Shown: positions 53,390-62,910 of the stretch, one piece after another
Layout: each line of letters begins with the position of its first letter
How positions within the stretch are numbered: the stretch's first letter is position 1
Origin: Janthinobacterium sp. 67
GTDB lineage: Bacteria; Pseudomonadota; Gammaproteobacteria; Burkholderiales; Burkholderiaceae_D
DNA length: 64,000 nucleotides
Reading direction: 5' to 3'
Assembly (NCBI RefSeq): GCF_002797895.1
Contig: NZ_PGES01000002.1
Span: 124,001-188,000, forward strand
Made by a program: the position numbers and the translations under genes
The notes under the pieces: generated by a model
Seen by the model: only the letters and a program-made list of their open reading frames with translations
Database searches by the model: none
Told to the model about the DNA's origin: nothing

Positions 53390-54709
53390 ATGCAAGTCGT
53401 TATGCTGCCGCTCTTTGCGGCATTACTAGCCATTCCCGTTGCTGCCCATGCCAGCGAACGGGTGATACAAATCTCAGTTGATCAAGCTGTCGTTACTGCC
53501 CGGACCTCCGGAACCTCGCTCTCGCTCGAACAGGCGTTTCTGCGTGCTGAACAACAGAACCCAGACCTGCGCCGTGCCCTAGCACAGCGGGCGGCGGTCG
53601 AAGGCGAAGCAGCGGACGCGCGCGGCCTGCTACATAACAATCCAGAACTGTCATTGGAACGCACGCGGCGCACTGTGCCCCAAGCTGGCTTGACATCCGA
53701 CATTCAACGCGAGTGGATGGTGGGCATCGCCCAAACTGTCGAAATCGCGGGCCAACAAGGTTATCGGCGCCAAGCGGCGCGACAGGAACTCGATGCGCTC
53801 GATGCATCGATTGACGAGGCGCGCCTCCGATTGCGCGGTGAAGTAGAACGCCGATTCGTCCAAGTGCTGTCGTTGCAAGAGCGCGCGGCAACGGAACAGA
53901 GCTCACTGAAAACCATTGAAGATACCGCACTGGCGATCAAGAAACGCGTGACGGCCGGCGAGGATAGCCGTCTCGACGGCAACTTGGCACAAGTCGAAGC
54001 GGTTCGTGCCAGAAATCAAATAGGCTCATTGCAAGAACAGCTGATTCAAGCCCGTGCAGAATTGGGTACGGTTCTCCAGATGCCACCCGGCCAGCTTCCC
54101 GAAGCGATAGGTTCGCTGGATGTTCCGACGCCCGTATACACACTGGAAAAATTGCTGGAACAAAGCGCAAACCGTCCGCTGCTGCGAGCACTCGGTCATC
54201 GCGAGCAGGCGGCGATACATCGCCTCTCTCTTGAGCGCGCGGCGCGCAACCCGGACGTGACAGTGGGAATTGCGACCGCCCGCGAAGGCGCCAGCGATGC
54301 CCGCGAACGGCTCACCCGATTGACGCTATCACTGCCGTTGCCACTATTTCGAAACAACGCCGGCGGGATCGGACGTGCAAGCACCGAACTGACGCAGGCA
54401 CAGATCGAACGGCAAAGCGCTATCCGCGACACAGAGAGCGACATCAACGCGCTGTGGCAAAAACTACAGAGCCAGACCGTGCGAACGAACGCTTTGCGTC
54501 AGTCCGCTCTTTCCGCTCTTGAAGAGAACCAGCGCTTGTCGCTCAAGAGTCTCCAGGCAGGCGAGATCGGATTGATGCAACTCCTTCTCGTAATCCGCCA
54601 GGTACTCGATGGCCGGCGCGACCTGATCGATGCCGAAACCGAACTGCGGATGACACGTATTGCCCTGCTGCAGGCAGCCGGTTGGCTCGACACCGGGGCA
54701 CCACGATGA
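53390..54709 (+). CDS. TolC-family outer-membrane factor of the second czc-type system
   Basis: A 439-residue channel subunit with a signal peptide (cleavage near AHASER) and two TolC repeats (LSLEQAFLRAEQQNPDLRRA; LSLPLPLFRNNAGGIGRA). ATG 53390 is preferred because TTGGAG precedes it. The ORF track-length alternative five codons upstream has no better site. The stop overlaps the adaptor start by ATGA. It is only distantly similar to the CzcC at 34798. Confidence 0.85.
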   Translation: MQVVMLPLFAALLAIPVAAHASERVIQISVDQAVVTARTSGTSLSLEQAFLRAEQQNPDLRRALAQRAAVEGEAADARGLLHNNPELSLERTRRTVPQAGLTSDIQREWMVGIAQTVEIAGQQGYRRQAARQELDALDASIDEARLRLRGEVERRFVQVLSLQERAATEQSSLKTIEDTALAIKKRVTAGEDSRLDGNLAQVEAVRARNQIGSLQEQLIQARAELGTVLQMPPGQLPEAIGSLDVPTPVYTLEKLLEQSANRPLLRALGHREQAAIHRLSLERAARNPDVTVGIATAREGASDARERLTRLTLSLPLPLFRNNAGGIGRASTELTQAQIERQSAIRDTESDINALWQKLQSQTVRTNALRQSALSALEENQRLSLKSLQAGEIGLMQLLLVIRQVLDGRRDLIDAETELRMTRIALLQAAGWLDTGAPR

Positions 54710-55971
54710 GTCCAGAGATCCAGCCCAACCCCAAATATTCTTACGGAAAAATATCCATGACTTCACTCCAATGGCGTTGCGCTTACGCGCTCCTCCTGAT
54801 AGCGGCCCTCGCCGGTTGCGGCAAAGGGCAATCCTCGACACCGACCGCCGCTAAACAAGAACAGCATGCTGGACAGCGGGCCGACTCGGCGAGCGACAAA
54901 GGGAAAGCGGCAGAAAGCGCCGAACATGAAAAGGGAAAGCTGCTGCTTTCCGCTGAAGAGATTCAAGCTGCGGGCATCACTGTCGCCCCGTTACAGGAAA
55001 AAGAGGTCAGTGAGCAAATCGAAGTGACGGCATCGATCGGTGCCAATCAAGACAAGTTCGCGCACGTCGCGCCGAGGGTAGCAGGTCGACTGGTCAAAGT
55101 ATTAGGCAATCTGGGGGACAAGGTGCGGCCGGGGCAAACGCTGGCGTTGATCGACAGCATTGAAGTGGGAGAAGCGCAGTCTGCATTCATCCAGGCGGTC
55201 AGCGAACATGCTTTGGCAAAGGCTGGTGCGGAACGTGCAGACAAGCTGTTTGCCGATCAAATCATCCCGCAAAAGGATTATTTGCGTGCCAAGGGCGACT
55301 TCGAAAAATCCAGGGCAGTGTTGCGCGCCGCGCAAGCCAGGCGTCAGACCTTGGGAATCGCTGGCCACCAAGCATCCGCAGGCGATGCCTCCGTGTTTGC
55401 CGTCTCCGCGCCGTTTTCCGGCACGGTGGTGGAAAAAAAGGCGGTGCTCGGCGAACTTGCGCAACCGGATAAGGTGCTCTATGCCATAGCTGACCTCTCC
55501 AGTGTCTGGATCGATGTCAACCTGTACGAGAAGGATATCGCGAGAGTCAAGACCGGCGCAGCGGCCCTCATTACCTTGACCGCTTACCCTGGCGAGAGCT
55601 TTACAGGAAAAGTCTCCTATATCAGCAGCCTGATGGACAAGGAGACGCACACGATCAAAGCCAGAGTAGAAGTTCCCAATCCGGACGGGAAGCTGAAATT
55701 GGACATGTTCGCTACGGCGGCGATCATGGCGGGAGGCGGAAGCAAGAGGCTGCTGCTTCCCGAACAGGCCGTCGTGCTGATTCAAGGACAACCCACCGCA
55801 TTTGTGCGCGAGGACGATGGTTTCGAGGCGCGCGCGGTCGACCTAGGTGAAAAATTGCGTGGGAACGTGGTGTTGAAGTCGGGTATCAAGCCAGGCGAGA
55901 AAGTGGTGACCTCCGGTGCCTATGCATTGAAGGCCAAGATGCTCAAGTCGCAAATCGGCGACGCGGACTAA
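54706..55971 (+). CDS. RND periplasmic adaptor (CzcB-like)
   Basis: A 421-residue membrane-fusion protein. An internal lipobox-like LAGCGKG follows a hydrophobic segment, so translation from ATG 54757 would give a lipoprotein; ATG 54706 is coupled to the previous stop. The hydrophilic Gln/Ala/Lys-rich linker leads to the adaptor core (HVAPRVAGRLVKVLGNLGDKV, FSGTVVEKKAVLGEL, beta-barrel). It lacks the extra N-terminal domain of the first CzcB. It is followed nine bases later by its pump gene. Confidence 0.83.
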   Translation: MSPEIQPNPKYSYGKISMTSLQWRCAYALLLIAALAGCGKGQSSTPTAAKQEQHAGQRADSASDKGKAAESAEHEKGKLLLSAEEIQAAGITVAPLQEKEVSEQIEVTASIGANQDKFAHVAPRVAGRLVKVLGNLGDKVRPGQTLALIDSIEVGEAQSAFIQAVSEHALAKAGAERADKLFADQIIPQKDYLRAKGDFEKSRAVLRAAQARRQTLGIAGHQASAGDASVFAVSAPFSGTVVEKKAVLGELAQPDKVLYAIADLSSVWIDVNLYEKDIARVKTGAAALITLTAYPGESFTGKVSYISSLMDKETHTIKARVEVPNPDGKLKLDMFATAAIMAGGGSKRLLLPEQAVVLIQGQPTAFVREDDGFEARAVDLGEKLRGNVVLKSGIKPGEKVVTSGAYALKAKMLKSQIGDAD

Positions 55972-55980
55972 GGGACCACT

Positions 55981-58900
55981 ATGTTAAATACCATTGTTGA
56001 TGTATCGCTGCGCTACAAGGTGCTGGTCATTGTCGCGTTCGTGATCGTTATTATTTTGGGGGTAAAGACTTGGCGCGATTTGCCGGTTGATGCCTTCCCC
56101 GACGTCACCCCGGTTCAAGTCAATATCTACACGGAATCGCCAGGACTGGCTGCCGAAGATGTCGAGAAACTGCTGACGACGCCGATCGAAACGAGCATGG
56201 CTGGACTCGCCGGTGTGGAGGCGATTAGGTCAGTCTCGCTGTTTGGGTTGTCGTATGTGAGCGTCAATTTCAAGGATGACGTCGATACCTATTTCGCGCG
56301 GCGACTGGTCAGCGAAAAATTGCTGGAAGCGAAACAGCGGATACCTGAAGGGTATGGCGAGCCAACACTCGGCGCTAATAGTTCAGGACTGGGACAGGTC
56401 TTCTGGTATACCGTCGAATCGGCCGATCAACGCATGTCGACAATGGACTTGCGCACGCTGCAAGACTGGAATGTGCGCCTCAAACTGCGCACGGCGGCCG
56501 GCGTAGACGACGTGACCTCCTGGGGCGGCGATGAAAAGCAGTATCAGGTACTAATCAATCCGAACCAGTTAATCAAATACGGCATCAGCCTCAAAGCCGT
56601 CATGGAAACGCTAACGGCCAATAACCGCCAGGTCGGCGGGCAGTATTTGAACATCGGACAAGAGCAGTATCTGGTGCGCGGCCTGGGCCTGGTCGCCAGT
56701 GCGAAAGACATTGGCAGTGTAGTACTGGCGACCCGCAACGGCACGCCGGTTTATGTGCGGGATATCGCCGAGGTCAAGGAAGGCCCCTCCCTGCGCTCAG
56801 GTGCGGTAACAAAGGATGGCAAAGAAGTCGTGCTTGGCACCGCGCTGCAGCGCATCGGCGAAAATGCCAAGGTTGTCGTTGAAGGCGTAAAGGAGAAACT
56901 CAAGGTCGTTCAACAAGGGCTGCCCAAAGGCGTGTCGATTAAGGCCATTTATGACCGTACCGAACTGGTTGACAAAGCAGTCGCCACGGCGGAACGTGCA
57001 TTGATTGAAGGGTCAATTCTGGTGGCACTCATCCTGTTCCTGTTTCTGGGTGAAATCCGGTCCGCCCTGGTCGTTATCGTCACCTTGCCGTTGGCCATGC
57101 TAATCAGCTTCATCCTGATGAAGCAATGGGGTCTCTCAGCCAACTTGATGTCGCTTGCCGGCTTGGCGGTGGGGATCGGCATGATGGTCGACGGCGCGGT
57201 CGTGCTGGTCGAAAATGGATTTCGCTTGCTGTCCCATCAAGGCGGGAAGTCCGTCAACAAGACCCACATCATCCTTGAGGCGGCGCGCGAAGTGATGAAC
57301 CCCGTTGCGTTTGCCATCCTGATCATCATTGTCGTCTTCCTGCCCTTGTTCTCCCTGACGGGATTAGAGGGCAAGATGTTCAAGCCGATGGCATTGGCCA
57401 TCACCTTTGCCATGATCGGTTCATTGGTCCTGACGCTGACGCTGGTACCCGTATTGTCGGCGCTAATTCTGAAACCCAAGCAAGAAAAGGATACCTTCGT
57501 CGTTCGGCATGCAAAACGACTCTACCTGCCAATGCTAGATTGGGCACTGGAACGAAAAAAGCTCGTCATCAGTGTAGCGGTCGTGGCGCTGCTCGCGTCC
57601 TTTGCATTGATCCCCTTTCTGGGCAAAGAATTCATGCCTTCCCTACAGGAGGGCACGATCATGTTCAGGGTAAGCAGCATCCCATCAACTTCGCTCGACG
57701 AATCGATCCGCATCTCCCAGCAACTGGAAAAGACACTAATGACGTTCCCCCAAACTGACTCGGCCATTGCCATGATCGGTCGGGCCGAAAAGGGCGATAC
57801 GGCAGACGTGAACTACATGGAGCTGCTGGTGAACCTGAAACCGCAGGCCACGTGGCCCGAGAAGATCAGCGTGCCGGCGTTGGCAAAATCGATGCAGGAA
57901 AAGCTCGAAAAGACCGCGCCTTCATCGGTGATTTCAGCGACCCAGCCAATCCAGATGCGCGTAGAAGAGCTCATTTCAGGTGTACGCGCGACGCTTGCAT
58001 TGAAGCTGTATGGCGAGGACCTGAACGCGCTGGACCGGCTATCCGGCCAGCTCAAGGGCGTACTTGACAAAGTTCCTGGCGTAGCGGATCTGTCGCTTGA
58101 AGCAAACAAGGGCAAGCCGCAATTGGTCATCAATGTGAACCGGGATGCCGCAGCGCGCTATGGGATCAATGCCAATGACATCCTCGATGTGGTCCAGGCC
58201 GGTATCGGCGGCAAGGCCGTGTCGACGGTGATCGACGGCACCAGACGCTTCGACATCCAAGTATGGCTAGCGCCAGAATTTCGTAACAGCGTCCAAAGCA
58301 TCAGCGCCATCCCGATCCGTACCGAGAGCGGCGCCCTGTTACCCCTGTCGGATGTGGCGACAATCGAACTCGATGAAGGCTATTCATTCGTCCGCCGGGA
58401 ACAGCTGCAGCGCTATGCGGTCATCCAGATGGACGTCAAGGGCCGGGACGTGGATAGTTTCGTGAAAGAAGCCAGCGCAAAAATCGCTCAGCAGGTCAAG
58501 CTTCCAGAGGGCTACGTAATCGAGTGGGGTGGTGCCTTCGAAAATCAGCAACGCGCGATGACCAAACTGGCCATCATCGTTCCCTTGACCATCGGCCTGA
58601 TCTTTATTTTGCTCTACACGGCATTCAATTCACTCACGTATGCCACGCTCATCATCGCCAACGTGCCATTCGCGACTATTGGCGGTGTAGTGGGCCTGTT
58701 CATCACGGGACAATACCTGTCCGTGCCCTCGGCGATCGGATTCATCGCGGTCTTTGGCGTTGCCATGCTCAATGGCATTGTCCTGGTCACTTTCCTGAAC
58801 GACCAGCGCGAACAAGGCATGTCGATTCGCGACGCGGTGCGGCAAGGAGCGGCATTGCGTTTGCGTCCGGTCCTGATGACTGCATCGATCGCGATTTTTG

Positions 58901-59073
58901 GCCTGGTGCCTATGCTGTTGTCGAGCGGAGTCGGGGCCGAGACGCAGCGCCCGCTGGCCACCGTTGTAGTTGGCGGTCTATTCACTTCGACGGCGCTGAC
59001 CCTCTTACTACTGCCGCTGCTCTATGAGTGGGTGGAGAATCGCAAGCAACGTAAAGCTTTATCAGCGACTTAA
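55981..59073 (+). CDS. CzcA-family heavy-metal RND pump (second system)
   Basis: A 1030-residue inner-membrane pump. The TM4 motif is AGLAVGIGMMVDGAVVLVEN, with one central Asp at about 404, and lacks the DFG element (Asp402) of zinc-type CzcA. By the known motif classes this indicates a different substrate group from the CzcA at 30081, so Zn/Co/Cd should not be assumed; Ni/Co or another cation is possible. Twelve membrane segments and both periplasmic loops are intact. The adaptor gene precedes and a PII-like gene follows. Confidence 0.85.
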   Translation: MLNTIVDVSLRYKVLVIVAFVIVIILGVKTWRDLPVDAFPDVTPVQVNIYTESPGLAAEDVEKLLTTPIETSMAGLAGVEAIRSVSLFGLSYVSVNFKDDVDTYFARRLVSEKLLEAKQRIPEGYGEPTLGANSSGLGQVFWYTVESADQRMSTMDLRTLQDWNVRLKLRTAAGVDDVTSWGGDEKQYQVLINPNQLIKYGISLKAVMETLTANNRQVGGQYLNIGQEQYLVRGLGLVASAKDIGSVVLATRNGTPVYVRDIAEVKEGPSLRSGAVTKDGKEVVLGTALQRIGENAKVVVEGVKEKLKVVQQGLPKGVSIKAIYDRTELVDKAVATAERALIEGSILVALILFLFLGEIRSALVVIVTLPLAMLISFILMKQWGLSANLMSLAGLAVGIGMMVDGAVVLVENGFRLLSHQGGKSVNKTHIILEAAREVMNPVAFAILIIIVVFLPLFSLTGLEGKMFKPMALAITFAMIGSLVLTLTLVPVLSALILKPKQEKDTFVVRHAKRLYLPMLDWALERKKLVISVAVVALLASFALIPFLGKEFMPSLQEGTIMFRVSSIPSTSLDESIRISQQLEKTLMTFPQTDSAIAMIGRAEKGDTADVNYMELLVNLKPQATWPEKISVPALAKSMQEKLEKTAPSSVISATQPIQMRVEELISGVRATLALKLYGEDLNALDRLSGQLKGVLDKVPGVADLSLEANKGKPQLVINVNRDAAARYGINANDILDVVQAGIGGKAVSTVIDGTRRFDIQVWLAPEFRNSVQSISAIPIRTESGALLPLSDVATIELDEGYSFVRREQLQRYAVIQMDVKGRDVDSFVKEASAKIAQQVKLPEGYVIEWGGAFENQQRAMTKLAIIVPLTIGLIFILLYTAFNSLTYATLIIANVPFATIGGVVGLFITGQYLSVPSAIGFIAVFGVAMLNGIVLVTFLNDQREQGMSIRDAVRQGAALRLRPVLMTASIAIFGLVPMLLSSGVGAETQRPLATVVVGGLFTSTALTLLLLPLLYEWVENRKQRKALSAT

Positions 59074-59122
59074 TCGACCATTTTCCGCCCGCACCGGGCG
59101 GCATTTTTTAGAGGAGCATGAC

Positions 59123-59452
59123 ATGAAACAGATCAACGCTTTCGTACATCCTCATCGCATCACCGCGGTGACGGAGGCATTGCGTGACTCCGGAATGTGC
59201 GACATCACTTCGGGGGTCGGTTGCTATCACCTGACAGTTTCGACAGTGCAAAGACTGTACACCAGTGCGGACCCGCACCAGCAGCACTATTCCGTCGAAC
59301 TTGCCGAGCCGGTAGTGGCGGAAATGAAGTTGGAGCTCATTTGTGACGACAACTTGGCTGAGCCGCTGCAACAGCTCATTGTTCGGGCTGCGCGGCCGAG
59401 CACAGGATGGGTCTTTATCAGCGACATTCAAAGCGCCACTAAAGTTGCCTAG
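59123..59452 (+). CDS. PII-like (GlnB/CutA-type fold) signalling protein
   Basis: A 109-residue protein starting MKQINAFVHPHRITAVTEAL, as in PII proteins. The T-loop region is HHPHQQHYSVELAEPV-like (HQQHYSVEL) and the C-terminal part is LQQLIVRAARPSTGWVFISD, the PII B/C-loop region. The T-loop uridylylation Tyr sits in a different setting, so it is likely a PII-like protein tied to metal efflux rather than nitrogen. GAGGAG lies before the ATG. It probably binds a nucleotide or metal and adjusts the RND pump; this is inference from context. Confidence 0.7.
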   Translation: MKQINAFVHPHRITAVTEALRDSGMCDITSGVGCYHLTVSTVQRLYTSADPHQQHYSVELAEPVVAEMKLELICDDNLAEPLQQLIVRAARPSTGWVFISDIQSATKVA

Positions 59453-59489
59453 CGACGAGGCGATCTGACCACCATAGAACTGGACAACG

Positions 59490-59900
59490 ATGAAAACTCA
59501 TATATTTGCATTGGCAGCATTGGCATCGACGGCTGCGTCTCTGGCTCTGACAGGATGTGCGACAGATCCGAGATTGGGACCCGACGGTCGAGCCGGCTAT
59601 GTTAGCGAAATCTACACCGCTGAGAAATTGCGGGTGTCCCCGCCGCGTTGTCTCACTTCATTGACATCAGCGCAGATCGCTGCCGGAACTTACGTAGGAA
59701 TCAAGGTTCCCCATGGCCGCCACAGCGAATATCTCAGCGCGCATGTGCCGGCATCGATCAAGCCTGAGCTTCACGACAAGGTCGAAATATCCCCGCAATA
59801 CTGCAAGGATGGGAATGTGCCAGAAGTAATACAGATTCTGTCGGTTAGCATTCAGCCTGATACCGCTCCCAAAACCCATCTGCTTCGGGACAGAAAGTGA
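59490..59900 (+). CDS. Putative lipoprotein of unknown function
   Basis: A 136-residue protein with a lipoprotein signal (hydrophobic stretch, lipobox LTGC at Cys23). The mature part has two further Cys (RCLTSL and YCKDG), which could form a disulfide, and no metal-rich motif. It ends in a basic tail (LLRDRK). No family recognised. It stands 37 bases after the PII-like gene and may belong to the same operon. Confidence 0.55.
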   Translation: MKTHIFALAALASTAASLALTGCATDPRLGPDGRAGYVSEIYTAEKLRVSPPRCLTSLTSAQIAAGTYVGIKVPHGRHSEYLSAHVPASIKPELHDKVEISPQYCKDGNVPEVIQILSVSIQPDTAPKTHLLRDRK

Positions 59901-60057
59901 GCCACGCCGCCAAGCTGGCCGCCTTCGATAGCATGCGCCGAGCGGCGTAAACAGAGATCGCACGGAGAATAATGCAATTCCGGTGTTCTTTCTTAAACAG
60001 TCATCAGCGTTACCCCTGCCAAGAAACGCATGGGGAACATGAACAAAGGAGTTCTGT

Positions 60058-62475
60058 ATGGACAAAAGCAAATCAACAAGTTGCGGATGCGCAACGACAT
60101 CATCGACGTCAATAATGACCTCCTCGCCTGAAGACCAGAGTCGCGCGACATATCACATCGAAAATATGGATTGCCCGACCGAGGAAGGGCTGATCCGGGG
60201 CAAGCTCGGCAAAATCACCGGGGTCAACGGCCTAGATTTCAATCTGGTACAGCGCAAGCTGACGGTGACCCATTCTCTGCCATCTCTTGAGGCAGTAGAA
60301 GTGGCGCTCGCTGGCATCGGCATGAAGGCGCGCCGCGAGAATATCAGCGGCGAGCGCACGAGCATACTTCGAATCTCCAAAATGGACTGTCCGACCGAAG
60401 AAGGACTGATTCGAGGAAAACTGAGCGGCATGACCGGCATCATGGATCTGCAGTTCAACTTGATGCAACGCACGCTGACGCTACGCCATGCGCCTGAGGC
60501 CCTTTCTGCTGCCTTGACCGCCCTGAAATCGCTTGGACTCGAAGCGGAAGTCGAAGGTGGCCATGAAGCGGAAGCGACCGAAGCCGCCCTGCCTGAAAAA
60601 ACCAACTGGTGGATGATCGCCTGCTCAGGCATTGCTGCACTTCTCGCAGAGCTTGTTTATTACCTTAATGACGGCATTCACTGGGCGGTGATTGTGCTTG
60701 CCCTTGCCTCGATTTCGACCGGTGGACTATCTACCTATAAGAAGGGCTGGATTGCACTGAAGAACCGAAATCTGAACATGAACGCGCTAATGTCGATTGC
60801 AGTCACCGGTGCTATGCTAATTGGCCACTGGCCCGAAGCGGCGATGGTCATGTTCCTGTTTGCGTTGGCCGAAGTGATCGAAGCAAAATCGCTCGACCGT
60901 GCGCGAAATGCTATACGCGGCTTGATGGATCTGACGCCCGAGACTGCTACCGTGCGGCAGCAGGATGGAAATTGGATGGACATCCCGGCCAAACACGTAG
61001 CGCTCGACATGGTGGTGCGCGTCAAGCCAGGCGAGCGCATAGCGCTCGACGGCGTGATCGTCAACGGTCAATCCGCAATCAATCAGGCACCGATTACCGG
61101 AGAAAGCCTGCCTGTGGAAAAAGGCGTCAACGATACTGTGTTCGCAGGCACCATCAACGAATCCGGGTCCTTTGAATACAGGGTCACAGCCCGGGCGAGC
61201 GATTCCACGCTGGCCCGCATTATTCACGCCGTCGAATCGGCGCAAGGTAGTCGGGCACCGACGCAGCGCTTCGTCGACCAGTTTGCGCTGATCTATACGC
61301 CAGCGGTTTTCGTGGTCGCGCTGCTGATGGCGGTTGTGCCGCCATTGGCAACGGGTGCAGCGTGGATGGACTGGATCTACAAAGCCCTGGTACTGTTAGT
61401 GATCGCTTGCCCATGTGCACTTGTCATCTCGACCCCAGTGACGATTGTTAGTGGTTTGGCCGCAGCTGCGCGCAAGGGCATTCTGATCAAAGGCGGCGTC
61501 TATCTAGAGGGCGGCCGTAAGCTGACGGTACTCGCCTTGGATAAGACTGGGACCATTACGCACGGCAAGCCAGCGCAAACCGACTTCCAGGTATTGAGCG
61601 GCGATGAATCAATGGTGCGTTCGTTAGCTGCTAGCCTTGCCGCGCGCTCGGACCATCCGGTGTCACAAGCGATAGCGCGCGCGGCACAGGATGGCGGCAT
61701 TGCGCAACGTGATGTCACAGATTTTTCAGCCATTCCCGGCCGGGGAGTACGGGGACAAATTGATGGCCAGGTGCTACATCTTGGCAACCACCGTTTGATT
61801 GCCGAGCTTGGTCTCAGCACGCCAGATCTGGAGACCACGTTGGAGGCACTTGAGCGCCAAGGAAAAACGGCGGTCATGCTTGCGGCCTCCGAGAAGGTAT
61901 TGAGTTTGTTCGCGGTGGCAGATACGGTAAAGGAGACGAGCCGACAAGCGATCGCCGACTTGCACGCGCTTGGTGTGCGCACCATCATGTTGACAGGGGA
62001 TAACCCTCATACGGCCGAGGCGATTGCAAAGCAAGTTGGTATCGACGAGGCGCGCGGCAACCAGCTGCCTGAAGACAAGCTAAAGGCCATCGAATCTGTT
62101 GTGGGCGGCGATGGCCAAGTCGGGATGGTGGGCGATGGCATCAACGACGCACCGGCACTGGCGCGCGCTGACATCGGTTTTGCAATGGGCGCGGCAGGTA
62201 CGGATACCGCAATCGAGACTGCCGATGTCGCGCTGATGGATGATGACCTTCGCAAGATTCCAGCCTTTGTACGGCTGTCACGGACCACAGCAAGCATCCT
62301 GACCCAGAATATTGTGCTGGCCTTAGGTATCAAGGCGGTATTTCTAGTGCTGACGTTTTCTGGCCATGCGACGATGTGGATGGCGGTGTTCGCTGATATG
62401 GGTGCAAGTCTGCTGGTAGTGTTTAATGGTCTGCGCCTACTACGCCACAACCAGCTCAAGCACTCAACGACATAG
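60058..62475 (+). CDS. P1B-2 Zn/Cd/Pb-exporting ATPase (second copy)
   Basis: An 805-residue pump, homologous to PbrA along its length: a Cys cluster (CGCATT), two HMA-like domains with MDCPTEEGLIRGKL in each, CPC (IACPCALVIS), DKTGTITHGKPAQTDF and GDGINDAPALARAD. It should export Zn(II), Cd(II) or Pb(II) from the cytoplasm. AAGGAG lies six bases upstream of the ATG. No MerR-type regulator or 19-bp-spaced promoter is visible upstream, unlike pbrA, so its control is unclear. Confidence 0.92.
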   Translation: MDKSKSTSCGCATTSSTSIMTSSPEDQSRATYHIENMDCPTEEGLIRGKLGKITGVNGLDFNLVQRKLTVTHSLPSLEAVEVALAGIGMKARRENISGERTSILRISKMDCPTEEGLIRGKLSGMTGIMDLQFNLMQRTLTLRHAPEALSAALTALKSLGLEAEVEGGHEAEATEAALPEKTNWWMIACSGIAALLAELVYYLNDGIHWAVIVLALASISTGGLSTYKKGWIALKNRNLNMNALMSIAVTGAMLIGHWPEAAMVMFLFALAEVIEAKSLDRARNAIRGLMDLTPETATVRQQDGNWMDIPAKHVALDMVVRVKPGERIALDGVIVNGQSAINQAPITGESLPVEKGVNDTVFAGTINESGSFEYRVTARASDSTLARIIHAVESAQGSRAPTQRFVDQFALIYTPAVFVVALLMAVVPPLATGAAWMDWIYKALVLLVIACPCALVISTPVTIVSGLAAAARKGILIKGGVYLEGGRKLTVLALDKTGTITHGKPAQTDFQVLSGDESMVRSLAASLAARSDHPVSQAIARAAQDGGIAQRDVTDFSAIPGRGVRGQIDGQVLHLGNHRLIAELGLSTPDLETTLEALERQGKTAVMLAASEKVLSLFAVADTVKETSRQAIADLHALGVRTIMLTGDNPHTAEAIAKQVGIDEARGNQLPEDKLKAIESVVGGDGQVGMVGDGINDAPALARADIGFAMGAAGTDTAIETADVALMDDDLRKIPAFVRLSRTTASILTQNIVLALGIKAVFLVLTFSGHATMWMAVFADMGASLLVVFNGLRLLRHNQLKHSTT

Positions 62476-62481
62476 TCATGC

Positions 62482-62521
62482 CTTAAGCTTGGGCGAAATC
62501 GCCAGCTTGCTCAAGCTTGAG
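62482..62521. terminator. Hairpin after the second P1B-2 ATPase
   Basis: CTTAAGCTTG at 62482-62491 pairs with CAAGCTTGAG at 62512-62521 with one mismatch, and the loop contains a second small hairpin (GGCG/CGCC). It starts seven bases after the stop. There is no T-run. Confidence 0.4.
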
Positions 62522-62910
62522 GGTTACCGATGCGGTCAATCAGCACATTTAAGTTAGCGGCAAAGGCGAAAAAAGGCGCTGCCCCCCAAATGCGGAAGAG
62601 CCCGTCAACAGCGCATTCTATGGGAAATTGCCGGGCATCGGCGTCGCCGATTTGTTGATGTTCGCTCATCAGCGAACGGTTTTTTTTGAAATCATTCACG
62701 CACGTGCTAGACCGCTGCGTAAATTTGGACGATGACCCGGTGCGGATAGCCGAACTGACTGAGTAGTTTCGGCCGTGGACGGCAGGTTTTACGCATCAGA
62801 TCGAGGCTCAGGCTGATGGCTTTTACCAAACCCATCACTTCATCTATCCAATGGGCCCTGCTTAAGGTGCTCAGTGGATACGTCCCTTCGGCACAGCCGC
62901 ATATGTCCGA
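62522..62910. other. Stretch without a supported gene
   Basis: On the minus strand a short frame ends at TAG 62707-62709 and reads HWIDEVMGLVKAISLSL and CRPRPKLLSQFGYPHRVI, with no clear start; another ends at 62511 (FFAFAANLNVLIDRIG). They look like decayed coding sequence but match no family that I can name. Confidence 0.3.

Noticed and set aside
39049..62880. A 16-base exact repeat (AGGTGCTCAGTGGATA) at 39049-39064 and 62865-62880, the second copy just after the integrase stop, as a possible attachment site pair.
   Set aside because: A 16-base match is about what chance gives in 64 kb, and the sequence around it is not shared.
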